Source: an uncultured Bacteroides sp.
Lineage (GTDB): Bacteria > Bacteroidota > Bacteroidia > Cytophagales > Cyclobacteriaceae
Assembly: GCA_902168185.1 (NCBI GenBank)
Contig: CABHOV010000053.1
Span: 1-64,000 of the forward strand
Direction of reading: 5' to 3'
Length of the DNA: 64,000 nucleotides
The position numbers were made by a program, and so were the translations under genes. The stretch's first letter is position 1, and each line of letters begins with the position of its first letter. Of this stretch, positions 45,161 to 54,503 are shown in pieces. The notes beneath the pieces are model-generated. The model ran no database searches. It was not told where the DNA came from and was given only the letters and a program-made list of their open reading frames with translations.

Positions 45161-47650
45161 ATGATCAAGAACTATATCAAAATCGCCCTCCGCTCCATCT
45201 TCCGGAATAAGCTCACGGCCTTCATCAACATCGCCGGTCTCGCCTTTGCCATGGCCGCCGCACTGCTCATCTACCTATTCATCACCGACGAGATGAGCTA
45301 CGACCACTATCATTCCAAAATAGACCGCACCTACCGCGTAACCCGCGAATTCCTGGACAACGAGGGTATCGGTAATGGCCACTTCTCCGCCATCGCCCCT
45401 GCGTTTGGTCCCACCCTTAAAAACGACTTTGGCCAGATCGAGGCCATGACCCGCACCCTGTCTTTTTTGGACTTCGATATGGCTGTGGAAGAAAACGGTG
45501 AACGAACCCGGACCGCCCATGAGGAAAACGTCTTCCTGGTAGAGCCCGACGTATTCAAGATATTCGACATCTCTGTCCTGAGCGGCAATCCTGTCAAAGA
45601 CCTCGAACGCCCCTTCACCGTTATGCTCTCTGAGAAAACCGCACAAAAATATTTCTCCAGCGCCGACGTTGTCGGCAAACGCCTCAAAGCCATAGCAGCC
45701 GTGAAGATGGCGGCCACCGACAACTATGACCTGGAAGTAACCGGCGTCTACAAAGATTTCCCAGCACAATCACACTGGCACCCCGACTTCCTGATGGCCT
45801 TTAGCACCTTAAACGATAGCACCATTCTCGGCCGCGACCAACTTGAGAGCTATGGTGACAATGCTTTCGACACGTACATCCTTCTCGAGCCCGGTGCTGA
45901 TCCCCAAAAACTCGAAGCCGCTATGCCGGCCTTTATCGACAAGCATTTGGGGAACTATGCCCGCGCCAACTGGGGCGCGTCGCCAGACTGGGTGGCTTCC
46001 AGGGGCAACAGGCTCCACGTACAGTCCGTGGCGGATATCCACCTCCATTCCCATTTGGACAACGAGATTGAGGTGAACGGCAACATCAACAATGTCTACA
46101 TGATGGGTGTCATTGGCTTGTTCATCGTCCTTATCGCTTGTTTCAATTTTATCAACCTCTCCACCGCCCGCGCCACCAAACGCGCCAAGGAAGTAGGCAT
46201 GCGTAAAGTAGCCGGCGCGCTCAAAAGCCAGCTCATCGGCCAGTTTCTCAGCGAGTCCGTGCTCATCGCACTGTTCGCCCTCGTATTGGCTTTAAGCCTC
46301 GCCACCGCTGCATTGCCTTCGATGAACAGTTTCACCGGCAAGTCAGTCAGTCTCGACATCAACAGTCACTGGCCTGTGTTCGCTGGCATGGTCGTGTTCG
46401 CTTGCATCGTCGGTATTCTCGCCGGCGCTTATCCCGCATTCATCATTGCCGCCTTCAGACCCGCCGCCGTGCTCAAAGGCCAGCAAGCTCTCATAAATGG
46501 AAAAGGAGGAATACGCCGAGCGCTTGTCGTTACACAGTTCGCCATCTCCATCGTCCTCCTCATCGCCACCGCCGTCACAAACCAACAGTTGGGCTATCTC
46601 AACACACACGACATCGGCTATAACAAAGACCAGATCATCACCCTGCGCGGCTACCCGGAGTTGGAGGGAAACTATGACGCCTTCTACAACGAGGCCACAC
46701 GCTCGTCGGCCATACGCAACATCGGCCGCTCCTCACGCCTCCCCACCAGCAGGCTTCTCGACTGGTGGGGCGGTGTGTCTGTCACGAAAGGCGACAGCCT
46801 GGTCGACACCGGCGTAGCGCCCAAGTCGTTGGCTGTAGACTACGAGTTCTTCTCGACCTACGGCATTCCACTCCTGGCTGGCCGTTCTTTTTCACACGCC
46901 ATCGCTTCCGATCATTCAGATGATTCCCCCGCCTTTGTTATCAATGAAACCGCCGCCCGCAGAATCGGCTGGAGATCTCTCGACGAAGGAGTCGGAAAGG
47001 ATTTTAAATACGGCGACAAAAAAGGAAAGCTCATCGGCATCGTCAAAGATTTCAATTTCGAATCCCTCCACCAGGAGATCTTGCCCATGGTGTTCTTCAT
47101 CGGCGAGGAGAGCAACCGGAACCTTTCAGTCAACATCGATGGCGCCCACTTCCAGCAAGGCATAGCCGAGCTGGAAAAGAAATGGAAAGCTTTTCTCCCC
47201 CTGCACCCCTTCGAATACCAGGTCCTGAGCGATCGCTACCGCCGACTCTATGATGACGATCAGAAACAGAGCCAGCTCTTCACCCTCTTCTCCGGCATGG
47301 CCATCTTCATAGCCTGCTTAGGGCTGTTTGGCCTTGCCACCTTCAACACCCTACAGCGCATCAAGGAGATCGGCATCCGCAAAGTGCTGGGGGCATCCGT
47401 GCCCAATATCCTGAGCCTGTTGTCAAAAGAGATTATCACACTTATGCTTGTAGCGAGTTTCATTGCCTGGCCTGTGGCGTGGTACGTCATGACCCAATGG
47501 CTGAGCTCCTTCGCCTATCGCGTCGATATGAATGTGCTGGTCTATGCGCTAGCCGCGATAGCTGCGGTGGTACTAGCCCTGCTCACCGTCAGCATCCGAA
47601 CCCTCAAAGCCGCGCTCACCAACCCGTCCGACAGCCTGCGCTATGAATAG
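45161..47650 (+). CDS. FtsX/MacB-type ABC transporter permease, GC-rich
   Basis: The 829-residue protein starts MIKNYIKIALRSIFRNKLTAFINIAGLAFAM and has the double-FtsX architecture: MacB-like periplasmic domain (~55-275), helices with NLSTARATKRAKEVGMRKVAGA (~325-360), a second periplasmic part, and a C-terminal membrane unit with FNTLQRIKEIGIRKVLGASV. No ATPase lies next to it. Its composition differs sharply from its surroundings: the line 46201-46260 has 60% GC, against 40% in a comparable line of the permease at 13845-16202, and third codon positions are mostly C or G. This suggests recent transfer from a higher-GC relative. The gene stands alone with about 500 bases of spacer on the right. 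Confidence 0.92.
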   Translation: MIKNYIKIALRSIFRNKLTAFINIAGLAFAMAAALLIYLFITDEMSYDHYHSKIDRTYRVTREFLDNEGIGNGHFSAIAPAFGPTLKNDFGQIEAMTRTLSFLDFDMAVEENGERTRTAHEENVFLVEPDVFKIFDISVLSGNPVKDLERPFTVMLSEKTAQKYFSSADVVGKRLKAIAAVKMAATDNYDLEVTGVYKDFPAQSHWHPDFLMAFSTLNDSTILGRDQLESYGDNAFDTYILLEPGADPQKLEAAMPAFIDKHLGNYARANWGASPDWVASRGNRLHVQSVADIHLHSHLDNEIEVNGNINNVYMMGVIGLFIVLIACFNFINLSTARATKRAKEVGMRKVAGALKSQLIGQFLSESVLIALFALVLALSLATAALPSMNSFTGKSVSLDINSHWPVFAGMVVFACIVGILAGAYPAFIIAAFRPAAVLKGQQALINGKGGIRRALVVTQFAISIVLLIATAVTNQQLGYLNTHDIGYNKDQIITLRGYPELEGNYDAFYNEATRSSAIRNIGRSSRLPTSRLLDWWGGVSVTKGDSLVDTGVAPKSLAVDYEFFSTYGIPLLAGRSFSHAIASDHSDDSPAFVINETAARRIGWRSLDEGVGKDFKYGDKKGKLIGIVKDFNFESLHQEILPMVFFIGEESNRNLSVNIDGAHFQQGIAELEKKWKAFLPLHPFEYQVLSDRYRRLYDDDQKQSQLFTLFSGMAIFIACLGLFGLATFNTLQRIKEIGIRKVLGASVPNILSLLSKEIITLMLVASFIAWPVAWYVMTQWLSSFAYRVDMNVLVYALAAIAAVVLALLTVSIRTLKAALTNPSDSLRYE

Positions 47651-48148
47651 TAGTATGGCTGTCCTTGACAGTAGCTTTTTCTTTTTCATTTTCTACTAGT
47701 TAACAATCGAGATAGATGTCACAGATGGTCAGAGTAGCCATCCGTAAGCTAGCGAGCACACGTACCTAAAATTTGCCATCGGCAACTAACGGCTGTCTTC
47801 GTTGTGAATTTTATAAAGGTAGACTTTCAAACTTTTTTCAGCATTAATACATCTACATGAGACAATGCTTTAGGATCTCATGAAGTAAGGACATCATTAT
47901 TCTAGCTGATCGAAGCTGTTTGTGGTTTTCCTTTCGTGTGACAAGGTTCAACAGAAGTGAAGGAGAAACTCAAAAGCAAATTACAAAAATGCCATTTCGG
48001 ACATTCCGCTCCGCGCGAGGTCTTAATTGGTGCACATGTTTTTGAAAAAGGGTAGTGGCTTAGGTGTCCCACTTGTAAAGCTCGTCGAAGGTTTTTGACG
48101 ATGAAATCATTAAATTGTAGTCAAGGATTTGAAGCAAACCTCAGAAAC
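47651..48148. other. Intergenic spacer
   Basis: About 500 bases. A weak hairpin (CTGTC-CTT-GACAG, 47659-47671) followed by T-rich sequence may end transcription of the GC-rich permease. Nothing else recognised. Confidence 0.4.
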
Positions 48149-48538
48149 ATGAAAACAACTATTCTATTATTTGCCGTGTTTTTTGGATGTATTATTCCTA
48201 CATATTCACAACTAAACCGTCACCGTAAAACGGATACAACGAGTGAGCAGTTTCAAACTAGAAAGAATTACGATTTCCTCAATTATAAGGTTGACAAATT
48301 CAGCGATTATGAGTTTGACAAATTCAATGATTTTTTGAGTAACAGGGAGCGTGACATTTTCAATATGTCACCGGCAAGACCTGCGCCCAGCAGTTCACAG
48401 AGGAAATATATTCAGCGGAGTAATATGCCATGTTTCCACCCACAGTCAGGGGACAATATGCCTTGTTCCGAACCGATGGATACATTTCACATGAGAGTAT
48501 TCAAACCTACAGATACCATCTGGGGCATACTATGGTAA
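48149..48538 (+). CDS. Small secreted protein, unknown
   Basis: The 129-residue product starts at ATG 48149 with a good signal peptide (MKTTILLFAVFFGCIIPTYSQ). An earlier ATG at 48095 would bury the signal. The mature part is polar with a repeated K/V-D-KF-S-DYEFDKFNDF pattern and a cysteine-containing tail with two PC motifs (SNMPCFHPQSGDNMPCSEPMD). I recognise no family. Confidence 0.5.
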   Translation: MKTTILLFAVFFGCIIPTYSQLNRHRKTDTTSEQFQTRKNYDFLNYKVDKFSDYEFDKFNDFLSNRERDIFNMSPARPAPSSSQRKYIQRSNMPCFHPQSGDNMPCSEPMDTFHMRVFKPTDTIWGILW

Positions 48539-48801
48539 TCTCTGAAATCAGCGCACATTCTCTCCCGCTGGAATTGCACATGAGGGTGTTATCGTAGGTC
48601 TTAATTTTGCGCTGATGATCTGGCTCTTGAAACGCTGCAATGCTCTTAGCCCTTCATTGGAATCTTGTTGTAAACCTCGCGAAGGATTGTTCTTATAGGT
48701 TTGGCCCGTAAAAGGCGAATCTTCAAATATATACCAGGACCCGTCTGGAAAGCTGAATATATATCACTCGAAGCTGTCAAGAATTTTTTACTGGTGGCAT
48801 A

Positions 48802-49038
48802 GTACAGCAAGGTACTATACTTGAAGTCCTCAAATTACACAATGAGGACTTAAAAAAGAGAATCGGTATAGATGTAGCAAGTAGTGCCCGGACTAAATTC
48901 AATGCCCTTGAGGAGCTAGCGGTATATATAAGCAGCTTTAATAAAACAGATCGTTATTACTCACCCAAGAACACGCGAGCATTTAGCTTTATCAAACTAT
49001 CCAGAATCAATCACCCAGCAAATTCATTCCGACCGTAA
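48802..49038 (+). pseudogene. Relic of a tyrosine-recombinase (integrase) N-terminus
   Basis: The frame reads VQQGTILEVLKLHNEDLKKRIGIDVASSARTKF..., which matches the start of the SAM-like core-binding domain of Bacteroidota phage-type integrases (ILEV...HNED...GxD...). It lacks the arm-binding domain in frame upstream and the catalytic domain downstream, ending at TAA 49036-49038 just at the 3' end of the neighbouring permease gene. A more decayed copy lies at 57691-57800. Confidence 0.55.
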
Positions 49039-51648
49039 ACTATTCACCGGATTTGCACGTGCTGCCTTATATACCTGCACGATAATAGTCAGCAAGGCCA
49101 GTGAAACAAGCGCCATCGCAGCAACGGCAATCATCCAGATGGAAAATGAAATCCTGTATTCGAAAGACTGCAGCCACCAGTTCATACCCCACCATGCTCC
49201 GGGACTGAACAGAGCTATTGCCCAGATAATCGGCCTCAGCGAATGAGCGCTTAATAAACGAATGATACTGGTTACTGAGCCGCCCATCACTTTACGAATA
49301 CCAATTTCTTTTATCCGGGCTTCAATCATATAGGTGGATAGTCCTAACAAGCCCAGGCAACCAATAAAGATAGCCACGCCACTGAATAGTGAAGTAATGG
49401 TCAGAGTCGTTTCTACATTGGCAAACTTGTATTCGTATTCAACGTCAACAAAATGATACTCGAAGGGATAGTCAGGATTATACTTAGTCGCAATGCAGGA
49501 AACTGCTTTTATATTGTCATGTACAGAATGCTGATCATTCAGCCGGATATGAACCACACCCAACATATCATTTCCTGATTTACTTCCCTGCATAACGATA
49601 GGTTCTACTTTGCGGTAAGGAGATGTTAGCACGAAGTCTTGCACTACCCCCACTACATGCCACTCGATACCGTTGTCTTCAATGATTTCTCCGATAGGGT
49701 CGTCAAAACCCATCGTCTTTACCGCGGCTTCATTTAAAATTATGGCAGTAGAGTCAGCCGGATACTTATCCAGATTCATGTCTCTGCCTTTGATGATTTT
49801 TACGCCTGCCGTAGCTTCGATCCCTTCATCAATGCTAAATCGTTCGATGATCGTTTTATCTTCTGGATCTTTCCCTCTCCACTTCATACTTGCCGTGTTG
49901 CTAATGCGATCTGTAATGGGTGAGCTAGTGCGCGTAACGGATGTCGCTGTACCCGAGGCCAGCAATTCATTTTTATAAGCCGCAAAGTTTTTGATCAGAT
50001 CTCCGGTCAGGTAGTGATACACGAGATGATCTTTGTTATATCCTGCTTCCCTGTTTTGGATGTAGATGGTTTGCTTAAAAACAACAATGGTTGATGTGAT
50101 TAAAGTAAGCGCAAAGCCAAACTGAAAAATGACCAGCAAGGAACGCAGGCGGCTTCTTCCGTTAGAACTGATAGAAGCTCCCTTTAAAATACGCACCGGT
50201 TGAAAAGCGGAGAGATAGAAAGCAGGATAAGCCCCGGCCAACAACCCAACAACGATAATGGCCGCTACCGCAAATGTCCAGAAAGTTACATCGCCAAAAT
50301 TCAGCACCAGGTTTTGCCTGATCAACGAATTGAAAAAAGGCAACATGGCGTAAGCTGTAAGCAGGGAGATCACACCGGCAGCAAATGCCACCAAAACAGA
50401 TTCACACAAAAACTGCATGATTAATGAATAGCGAAAAGCTCCCGTTACTTTACGCACAGCGACTTCCTTCGTACGTCTTGCCGCGCGTGCCGTACTCAGG
50501 TTGATGAAGTTAATACAGGCAATCGCTAACAGGCATACCCCCAGAATGCCAATCATACGAATAATTTCAATACGACCTCCGGCAGCTACTCCATTTTCAA
50601 AACGCGAGTAAAGATGAGTCTTGTCCAGCGGATATAAGAAGAGTTCCGTGTTTTCCGCTTCATTGGTGTTCTTCTTTTTTAAATCTCGGATCTTCTCATT
50701 CAACGCATCGAGCGAAGCACCTTCCTTTATTTTCACCCAGGTGTTAACAGAATTATTACTCCATTGTGTATCCTTACCAAAATTAGTCTCTAGAAAAGAA
50801 AAGGGCATCAGAAATTCAAAATGGAAGTCAGTATTGGAAGGCAAATCCTTTAATATACCTGTTACTGTAAAAGGAATGGTGTTGCCCGCCTGCGATAGGG
50901 TGACTGTCTCACCAAATGCTTCCTTATCGCCAAACAATTTTTTCACAAAGCGCTCTGTAAGCACGATGGAGTTCGGATTGCTCAATGCCTTTTTCGCTTC
51001 GCCTTTTACCAATGGAAAAGAAAACAACTGCAGAAATTCAGCATCGACAAAGCTGGCTGTATTCTTTATGATGCGTGTATCACCTGCAGTGAAAAGATAG
51101 GAGTCGTTGTAATGAGCTATGCTGATGGCTGATTCCACAGCACTGAAGTCGGATACCAGGGTAGGTGCCAGCACACGCGGAGTTGCGTTCCAGCAGGAGG
51201 CGCTGCCATCTTTGTAGCGCTGCTTATTCCACGCCATATAGATGCGCTCTTTATCGGTATGAAACTGGTCGTAACTGAATTCCTCTTTTATCCAAAGGCC
51301 AAGGAGAACAGCACCTGTCAATCCGAACGCCAGTCCAAGAATATTAATCATGGAGTAACCTTTGTTACGTACCATGATACGCAAAGCAATTTTAAAATAG
51401 TTGGTAAGCATATATAAAGGCATTAGTGATACAACTGGCTTATGACGAAGCAGAATACCAGGCCGGAAGAACCGGATAGCATTCCACATCAATCTTCTCC
51501 GCGCATAGTTCCTCCCTTTCTTGCGTACATCTTTATTGAATTTCTGAATCAAATCCCCTTCGATCTCCTCATATAAATAATCCGGACAAAACCACGACAA
51601 TAAACGCAGCGCTGTTTTAGGAGGAGATGGATTTGTATTTTCGTTCAT
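49024..51648 (-). CDS. FtsX/MacB-type permease with N-terminal prefix domain (PadR-linked)
   Basis: The 874-residue protein begins with a ~75-residue cytoplasmic prefix (PPKTALRLLSWFCPDYLYEEIEGDLIQKF...) of the permease-prefix type seen in Bacteroidota transporters paired with PadR regulators. The double-FtsX body follows: helix and MacB-like domain (~85-370), NLSTARAARRTKEVAVRKVTGA (~385-410), helices to ~490, second periplasmic part, and MIEARIKEIGIRKVMGGSV in the last third. The PadR gene lies 141 bases upstream on the same strand. No ATPase is adjacent. The role is probably export or stress protection; no substrate can be inferred. Confidence 0.92.
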   Translation of the reverse strand: MNENTNPSPPKTALRLLSWFCPDYLYEEIEGDLIQKFNKDVRKKGRNYARRRLMWNAIRFFRPGILLRHKPVVSLMPLYMLTNYFKIALRIMVRNKGYSMINILGLAFGLTGAVLLGLWIKEEFSYDQFHTDKERIYMAWNKQRYKDGSASCWNATPRVLAPTLVSDFSAVESAISIAHYNDSYLFTAGDTRIIKNTASFVDAEFLQLFSFPLVKGEAKKALSNPNSIVLTERFVKKLFGDKEAFGETVTLSQAGNTIPFTVTGILKDLPSNTDFHFEFLMPFSFLETNFGKDTQWSNNSVNTWVKIKEGASLDALNEKIRDLKKKNTNEAENTELFLYPLDKTHLYSRFENGVAAGGRIEIIRMIGILGVCLLAIACINFINLSTARAARRTKEVAVRKVTGAFRYSLIMQFLCESVLVAFAAGVISLLTAYAMLPFFNSLIRQNLVLNFGDVTFWTFAVAAIIVVGLLAGAYPAFYLSAFQPVRILKGASISSNGRSRLRSLLVIFQFGFALTLITSTIVVFKQTIYIQNREAGYNKDHLVYHYLTGDLIKNFAAYKNELLASGTATSVTRTSSPITDRISNTASMKWRGKDPEDKTIIERFSIDEGIEATAGVKIIKGRDMNLDKYPADSTAIILNEAAVKTMGFDDPIGEIIEDNGIEWHVVGVVQDFVLTSPYRKVEPIVMQGSKSGNDMLGVVHIRLNDQHSVHDNIKAVSCIATKYNPDYPFEYHFVDVEYEYKFANVETTLTITSLFSGVAIFIGCLGLLGLSTYMIEARIKEIGIRKVMGGSVTSIIRLLSAHSLRPIIWAIALFSPGAWWGMNWWLQSFEYRISFSIWMIAVAAMALVSLALLTIIVQVYKAARANPVNSLRSE

Positions 51649-51789
51649 TGTTTGTATGTAATAGGATGCTGGATGTTTGGTTCAGGCAGCATACTCTGTT
51701 TTAAGTTTAATTATGACATCATCTCGTTGAACAATGCCTTTGCACATTGCATCAAGTATCTAGCATTTGGGATCCAGCACCCATCATCG

Positions 51790-52122
51790 CTACCCACCAA
51801 TCATTTTCAATTGCGGCACCAGCTTCCATAACTCAACGCGCGACTCTTTCATTGCCTTAAGCATAGCCATACCTGCGCTGGTAATCGTGAAGATGCGCTT
51901 GCGTCTTCCACCGCGTTCCTTTGTAGCTCCACCTAAGCTGGATTTGATGTAGCCTTTATCTTCCAGCCGGTATAAAGTAACGTGCACTGCACTTAGATTG
52001 ACCTCCCGCTTTAACCGCGTTTCGATCTCTTCCGCTATAGCAGCACCATAGGCGTCTTCCTGCAAAGCGGCCACCATGGTAAGTATCAGCTCTTCAAATT
52101 CGCCCAGATATTCCTTCGACAT
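51790..52122 (-). CDS. PadR-family transcriptional regulator
   Basis: The 110-residue protein has the winged-helix PadR fold: GEFEELILTMVAALQEDAYGAAIAEEIETRL, then VHVTLYRLEDKGYIKSSLGGATKERGGRRKRIFTITSAG with the typical Y-R-L-E recognition helix and GGRRKR wing, and a short C-terminal dimerisation helix. It lies directly upstream of the prefix-domain permease on the same strand, a recurring pair in Cytophagales, so it probably represses the operon until a ligand binds. Confidence 0.92.
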   Translation of the reverse strand: MSKEYLGEFEELILTMVAALQEDAYGAAIAEEIETRLKREVNLSAVHVTLYRLEDKGYIKSSLGGATKERGGRRKRIFTITSAGMAMLKAMKESRVELWKLVPQLKMIGG

Positions 52123-52147
52123 ATCCTTATGTTTAATATATCCTTAT
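52121..52147 (-). promoter_or_regulatory. Direct repeats at the PadR start (operator or RBS region)
   Basis: ATATCCTTAT occurs at 52121-52130 and 52138-52147, 17 bases apart; on the PadR strand it reads ATAAGGATAT, the first copy overlapping the gene start and the second upstream of it. It could be an autoregulatory operator. The AAGGA part may also act in ribosome binding. The 430 bases between here and the next gene hold nothing else that I recognise. Confidence 0.35.
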
Positions 52148-52575
52148 AATTTGTTAAGCAAATGACGAAAAAAATATCGAATGCACAACATCCGCTCTGA
52201 AAAAAAATAAATGGATGATTGGAAAAGTACTTGATTGTCGCCTCATCATTATCCACTACAGGACTATACACAAGGAATTAGCATAATTAAGAAATGAAAG
52301 TGATTTCAGTTTTGTCATAATTAATGTCGCGTTTTTAACAGGCGCAAATTCATATTAGTGTGTCACGAAAGAATCACAAATGATTAACGTCTCGATTCAA
52401 TTGTGTCCTTGAGAAATCCCGATATATAGGCTGCGAGAAAAGCCCACAATGGCCAGCGGCAATCAATAAGTAAAACTATTGTCGCGGAACTGACACACAG
52501 GACAATGCCCGAGTTGATACCTTTCCTTTAAGTCTGTTGAATTGAGAATAGTTTCAGGGCTTTACTTTGATAATT

Positions 52576-53331
52576 ATGAATAAATATATTTTGACCTTGT
52601 CCTTGGCCGGTGTCATCTGTACCAACATAGTCTTTGCGCAAGAAGCCGGCTATCGTTATAATAATTACTTTGACCTGGCACTCAGTACGGCCTCAGGCAA
52701 GTTCTCCGGTGCATTGTCATGGTCTCATCTGCATGGTATAGGAAAAAAGAAGCAACGACTAAAGATTGGTTATGGCCTGAGGTTCACAAGCTTTATTGCG
52801 GCAAATGAATATTATACAACGGCACCTGCCAAGTATACAAGTCCGGTGCAAAGCATTGGTACTATATTTTCAGAAACCATCGATAAAAACATTGACACGA
52901 TCACAACGGCGACCGCAGCCACAAATTCACTTAACCTTGCTATATATATTCAATATCAAATAGCAAAGCGTTTTTCAGTTGGATTAAATGTTGACGCGAT
53001 TGGTTTTAGTTTTGGTTCCGAACAGACATTTAATATAATTTCAAGTTCCTTTGACCCGAACCAAGCACCTGTTCAAAAAGGATCTCCTACGCGATTTAAT
53101 TTCTTATTGACAAGTGACAATGATATTGGGTCACTCAACTCCGAATTCTATTTGCAATATTGGTTAAGCCAAAAAATTGGAATACGCTTAGGCTATACGT
53201 TTTTGTTTAGCGAATACAGAACCGATCAAAAATTATCCTTTAACGATGGTGATATTGTCAACGACCGGTATCGACACAAAGCAGGAATGGCTCTTGTCGC
53301 AGTAACTTATAAACCCTTTGGTAAGAATTAA
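52576..53331 (+). CDS. Outer-membrane beta-barrel-like protein
   Basis: The 251-residue product from ATG 52576 has a signal peptide (MNKYILTLSLAGVICTNIVFAQ). The mature part alternates hydrophobic and polar residues in strands, with aromatic girdles (YFDLALSTASGKFSGALSWSHL, RLKIGYGLRFTSFI, LNLAIYIQYQIAKRFSVGLNVDAIGFSFG, SEFYLQYWLSQKIGIRLGYTFLF, GMALVAVTYKPFG), typical of an 8-10 strand outer-membrane barrel. The next gene, a DM13 lipoprotein, begins 9 bases later, so they form an operon. Confidence 0.7.
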   Translation: MNKYILTLSLAGVICTNIVFAQEAGYRYNNYFDLALSTASGKFSGALSWSHLHGIGKKKQRLKIGYGLRFTSFIAANEYYTTAPAKYTSPVQSIGTIFSETIDKNIDTITTATAATNSLNLAIYIQYQIAKRFSVGLNVDAIGFSFGSEQTFNIISSSFDPNQAPVQKGSPTRFNFLLTSDNDIGSLNSEFYLQYWLSQKIGIRLGYTFLFSEYRTDQKLSFNDGDIVNDRYRHKAGMALVAVTYKPFGKN

Positions 53332-53340
53332 AACATTGAC

Positions 53341-53799
53341 ATGAAACATTATTTAATCCCGATGGCTATATGCCTTCTGTCTGTTATTTCCTGCAATAAG
53401 GCGGACGATCCTGCACCCACAACCGTGGATATGATGAAAAATCCAGAGACTCCAGAGATCTCACCTGGAACAGGCCAGATTAATAAGACCGGTATATTTA
53501 CCAGTTATGCGCATAATCTTATGGGGAGTGCTTCATTTAATATCGATAGCACAAACAGAAGGGTTTTGAAACTTGAAAGTTTTACAATGACTCAAGGACC
53601 AGATGTACGCGTGTATATCGCTAAGTCAAATAACTATAGTAAAGCAAACGTGCTTGAGGTTACAAAATTGGCGAGTGGATATAGTAATCAATCTCTTCAT
53701 TTTGAAATTACCTCGTCAACTTATTCAGAGGATTATAAGTTTGTCCTGGTCTATTGTCTCCAGTATAATTCTCTTTTCGGGTATGCTGAGCTCAAGTGA
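53341..53799 (+). CDS. DM13-domain lipoprotein
   Basis: The 152-residue protein has a lipoprotein signal (MKHYLIPMAICLLSVISC) and a DM13 domain (~48-152): KTGIFTSYAHNLMGSASFNI, RVLKLESFTMTQGPDVRVYIAKS, the GPD-x-x-V-Y core, and FVLVYCLQYNSLFGYAELK with the conserved C-x-x-[FY]...FG-x-A end. DM13 domains may bind cofactors and take part in redox reactions; function here is unproven. Likely operon partner of the preceding barrel protein. Confidence 0.85.
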   Translation: MKHYLIPMAICLLSVISCNKADDPAPTTVDMMKNPETPEISPGTGQINKTGIFTSYAHNLMGSASFNIDSTNRRVLKLESFTMTQGPDVRVYIAKSNNYSKANVLEVTKLASGYSNQSLHFEITSSTYSEDYKFVLVYCLQYNSLFGYAELK

Positions 53800-53987
53800 T
53801 GTCAGACCATCTCAGTCGAGTCAGCACAAAGAACAGGAATGCATCTTTAAAACAGGTTGATCGCATTTTGTTTCTACGAGTCATTTCATTCAGTGTGGGA
53901 AACTCGGGCATCGCATTTTCAGCACGAATGGCTCTTGCTAGATTGGGTCAAGTCAAGCTTCACGAAATGCTATCGAGTTATTTAATC

Positions 53988-54371
53988 TCATCCCTCATTC
54001 AATACTTCAACATTGATTGCTGGCTTAGTCAAAATTAGCGAGCGCAACCGCTCCTCATTACGATCGCCCCATTGGCCAATGGCACCAATTACAGGTATTA
54101 AACTTTCGCCAAACTCGGTGAGATTATATTCAACTTTTGGTGGAACGACTGCATAGACGACTTTTGAAATCAACTCGTGATCTTCCAATTCCTTCAATTG
54201 AACATTTAATACTCTTCGCGAAGCATCCGGAATTTTGCGTTGCAATTCGCTTGGGCGTTTATGGCCCTGTTTAATAAACCACAACAGGCGCATTTTCCAT
54301 TTCCCATACAGCACTTCGCCTACCAGGTCCAAGCCACAATTCAAATTCAATGGAATTTTTCTGTTTTTCAC
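53988..54371 (-). CDS. HxlR-family transcriptional regulator
   Basis: The 127-residue protein has the HxlR/MarR-like winged helix: NLNCGLDLVGEVLYGKWKMRLLWFI with the conserved cysteine (Cys in NCG) used by redox- or electrophile-sensing members, RPSELQRKIPDASRRVLNVQLKELEDHELISK and the wing VPPKVEYNLTEFGESL. It is divergent from the SDR gene, with 132 bases between them and a candidate palindrome. It probably controls the SDR and SnoaL-like genes. Confidence 0.92.
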   Translation of the reverse strand: MKNRKIPLNLNCGLDLVGEVLYGKWKMRLLWFIKQGHKRPSELQRKIPDASRRVLNVQLKELEDHELISKVVYAVVPPKVEYNLTEFGESLIPVIGAIGQWGDRNEERLRSLILTKPAINVEVLNEG

Positions 54372-54404
54372 AGATCAAAAATAACCTTATGCTTTGCAAC
54401 ATAC

Positions 54405-54429
54405 CATAGGGGATAAAATTATCCCTATG
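54405..54429. promoter_or_regulatory. Operator candidate between HxlR and SDR genes
   Basis: CATAGGGGATAA (54405-54416) and TTATCCCTATG (54419-54429) form an inverted repeat with one extra G in the left arm. A further TATCCCTA half site lies at 54439-54446. The position in the divergent promoter fits HxlR control. Confidence 0.5.
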
Positions 54430-54503
54430 CAATTAAAATATCCCTACTTGTGGTAAGTGATCATACACTCCACTTTTGCCCATGTATATAAACGAGAATA
54501 AAA

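Noticed and set aside
45275-47490. Long antisense open frames opposite the GC-rich permease
   Set aside because: They arise from the high GC content and codon bias of the real gene; none has a domain or start signal.
53603-54038. Two short plus-strand frames after the DM13 gene
   Set aside because: One overlaps the DM13 gene in another frame, the other overlaps the HxlR gene; neither looks like protein.
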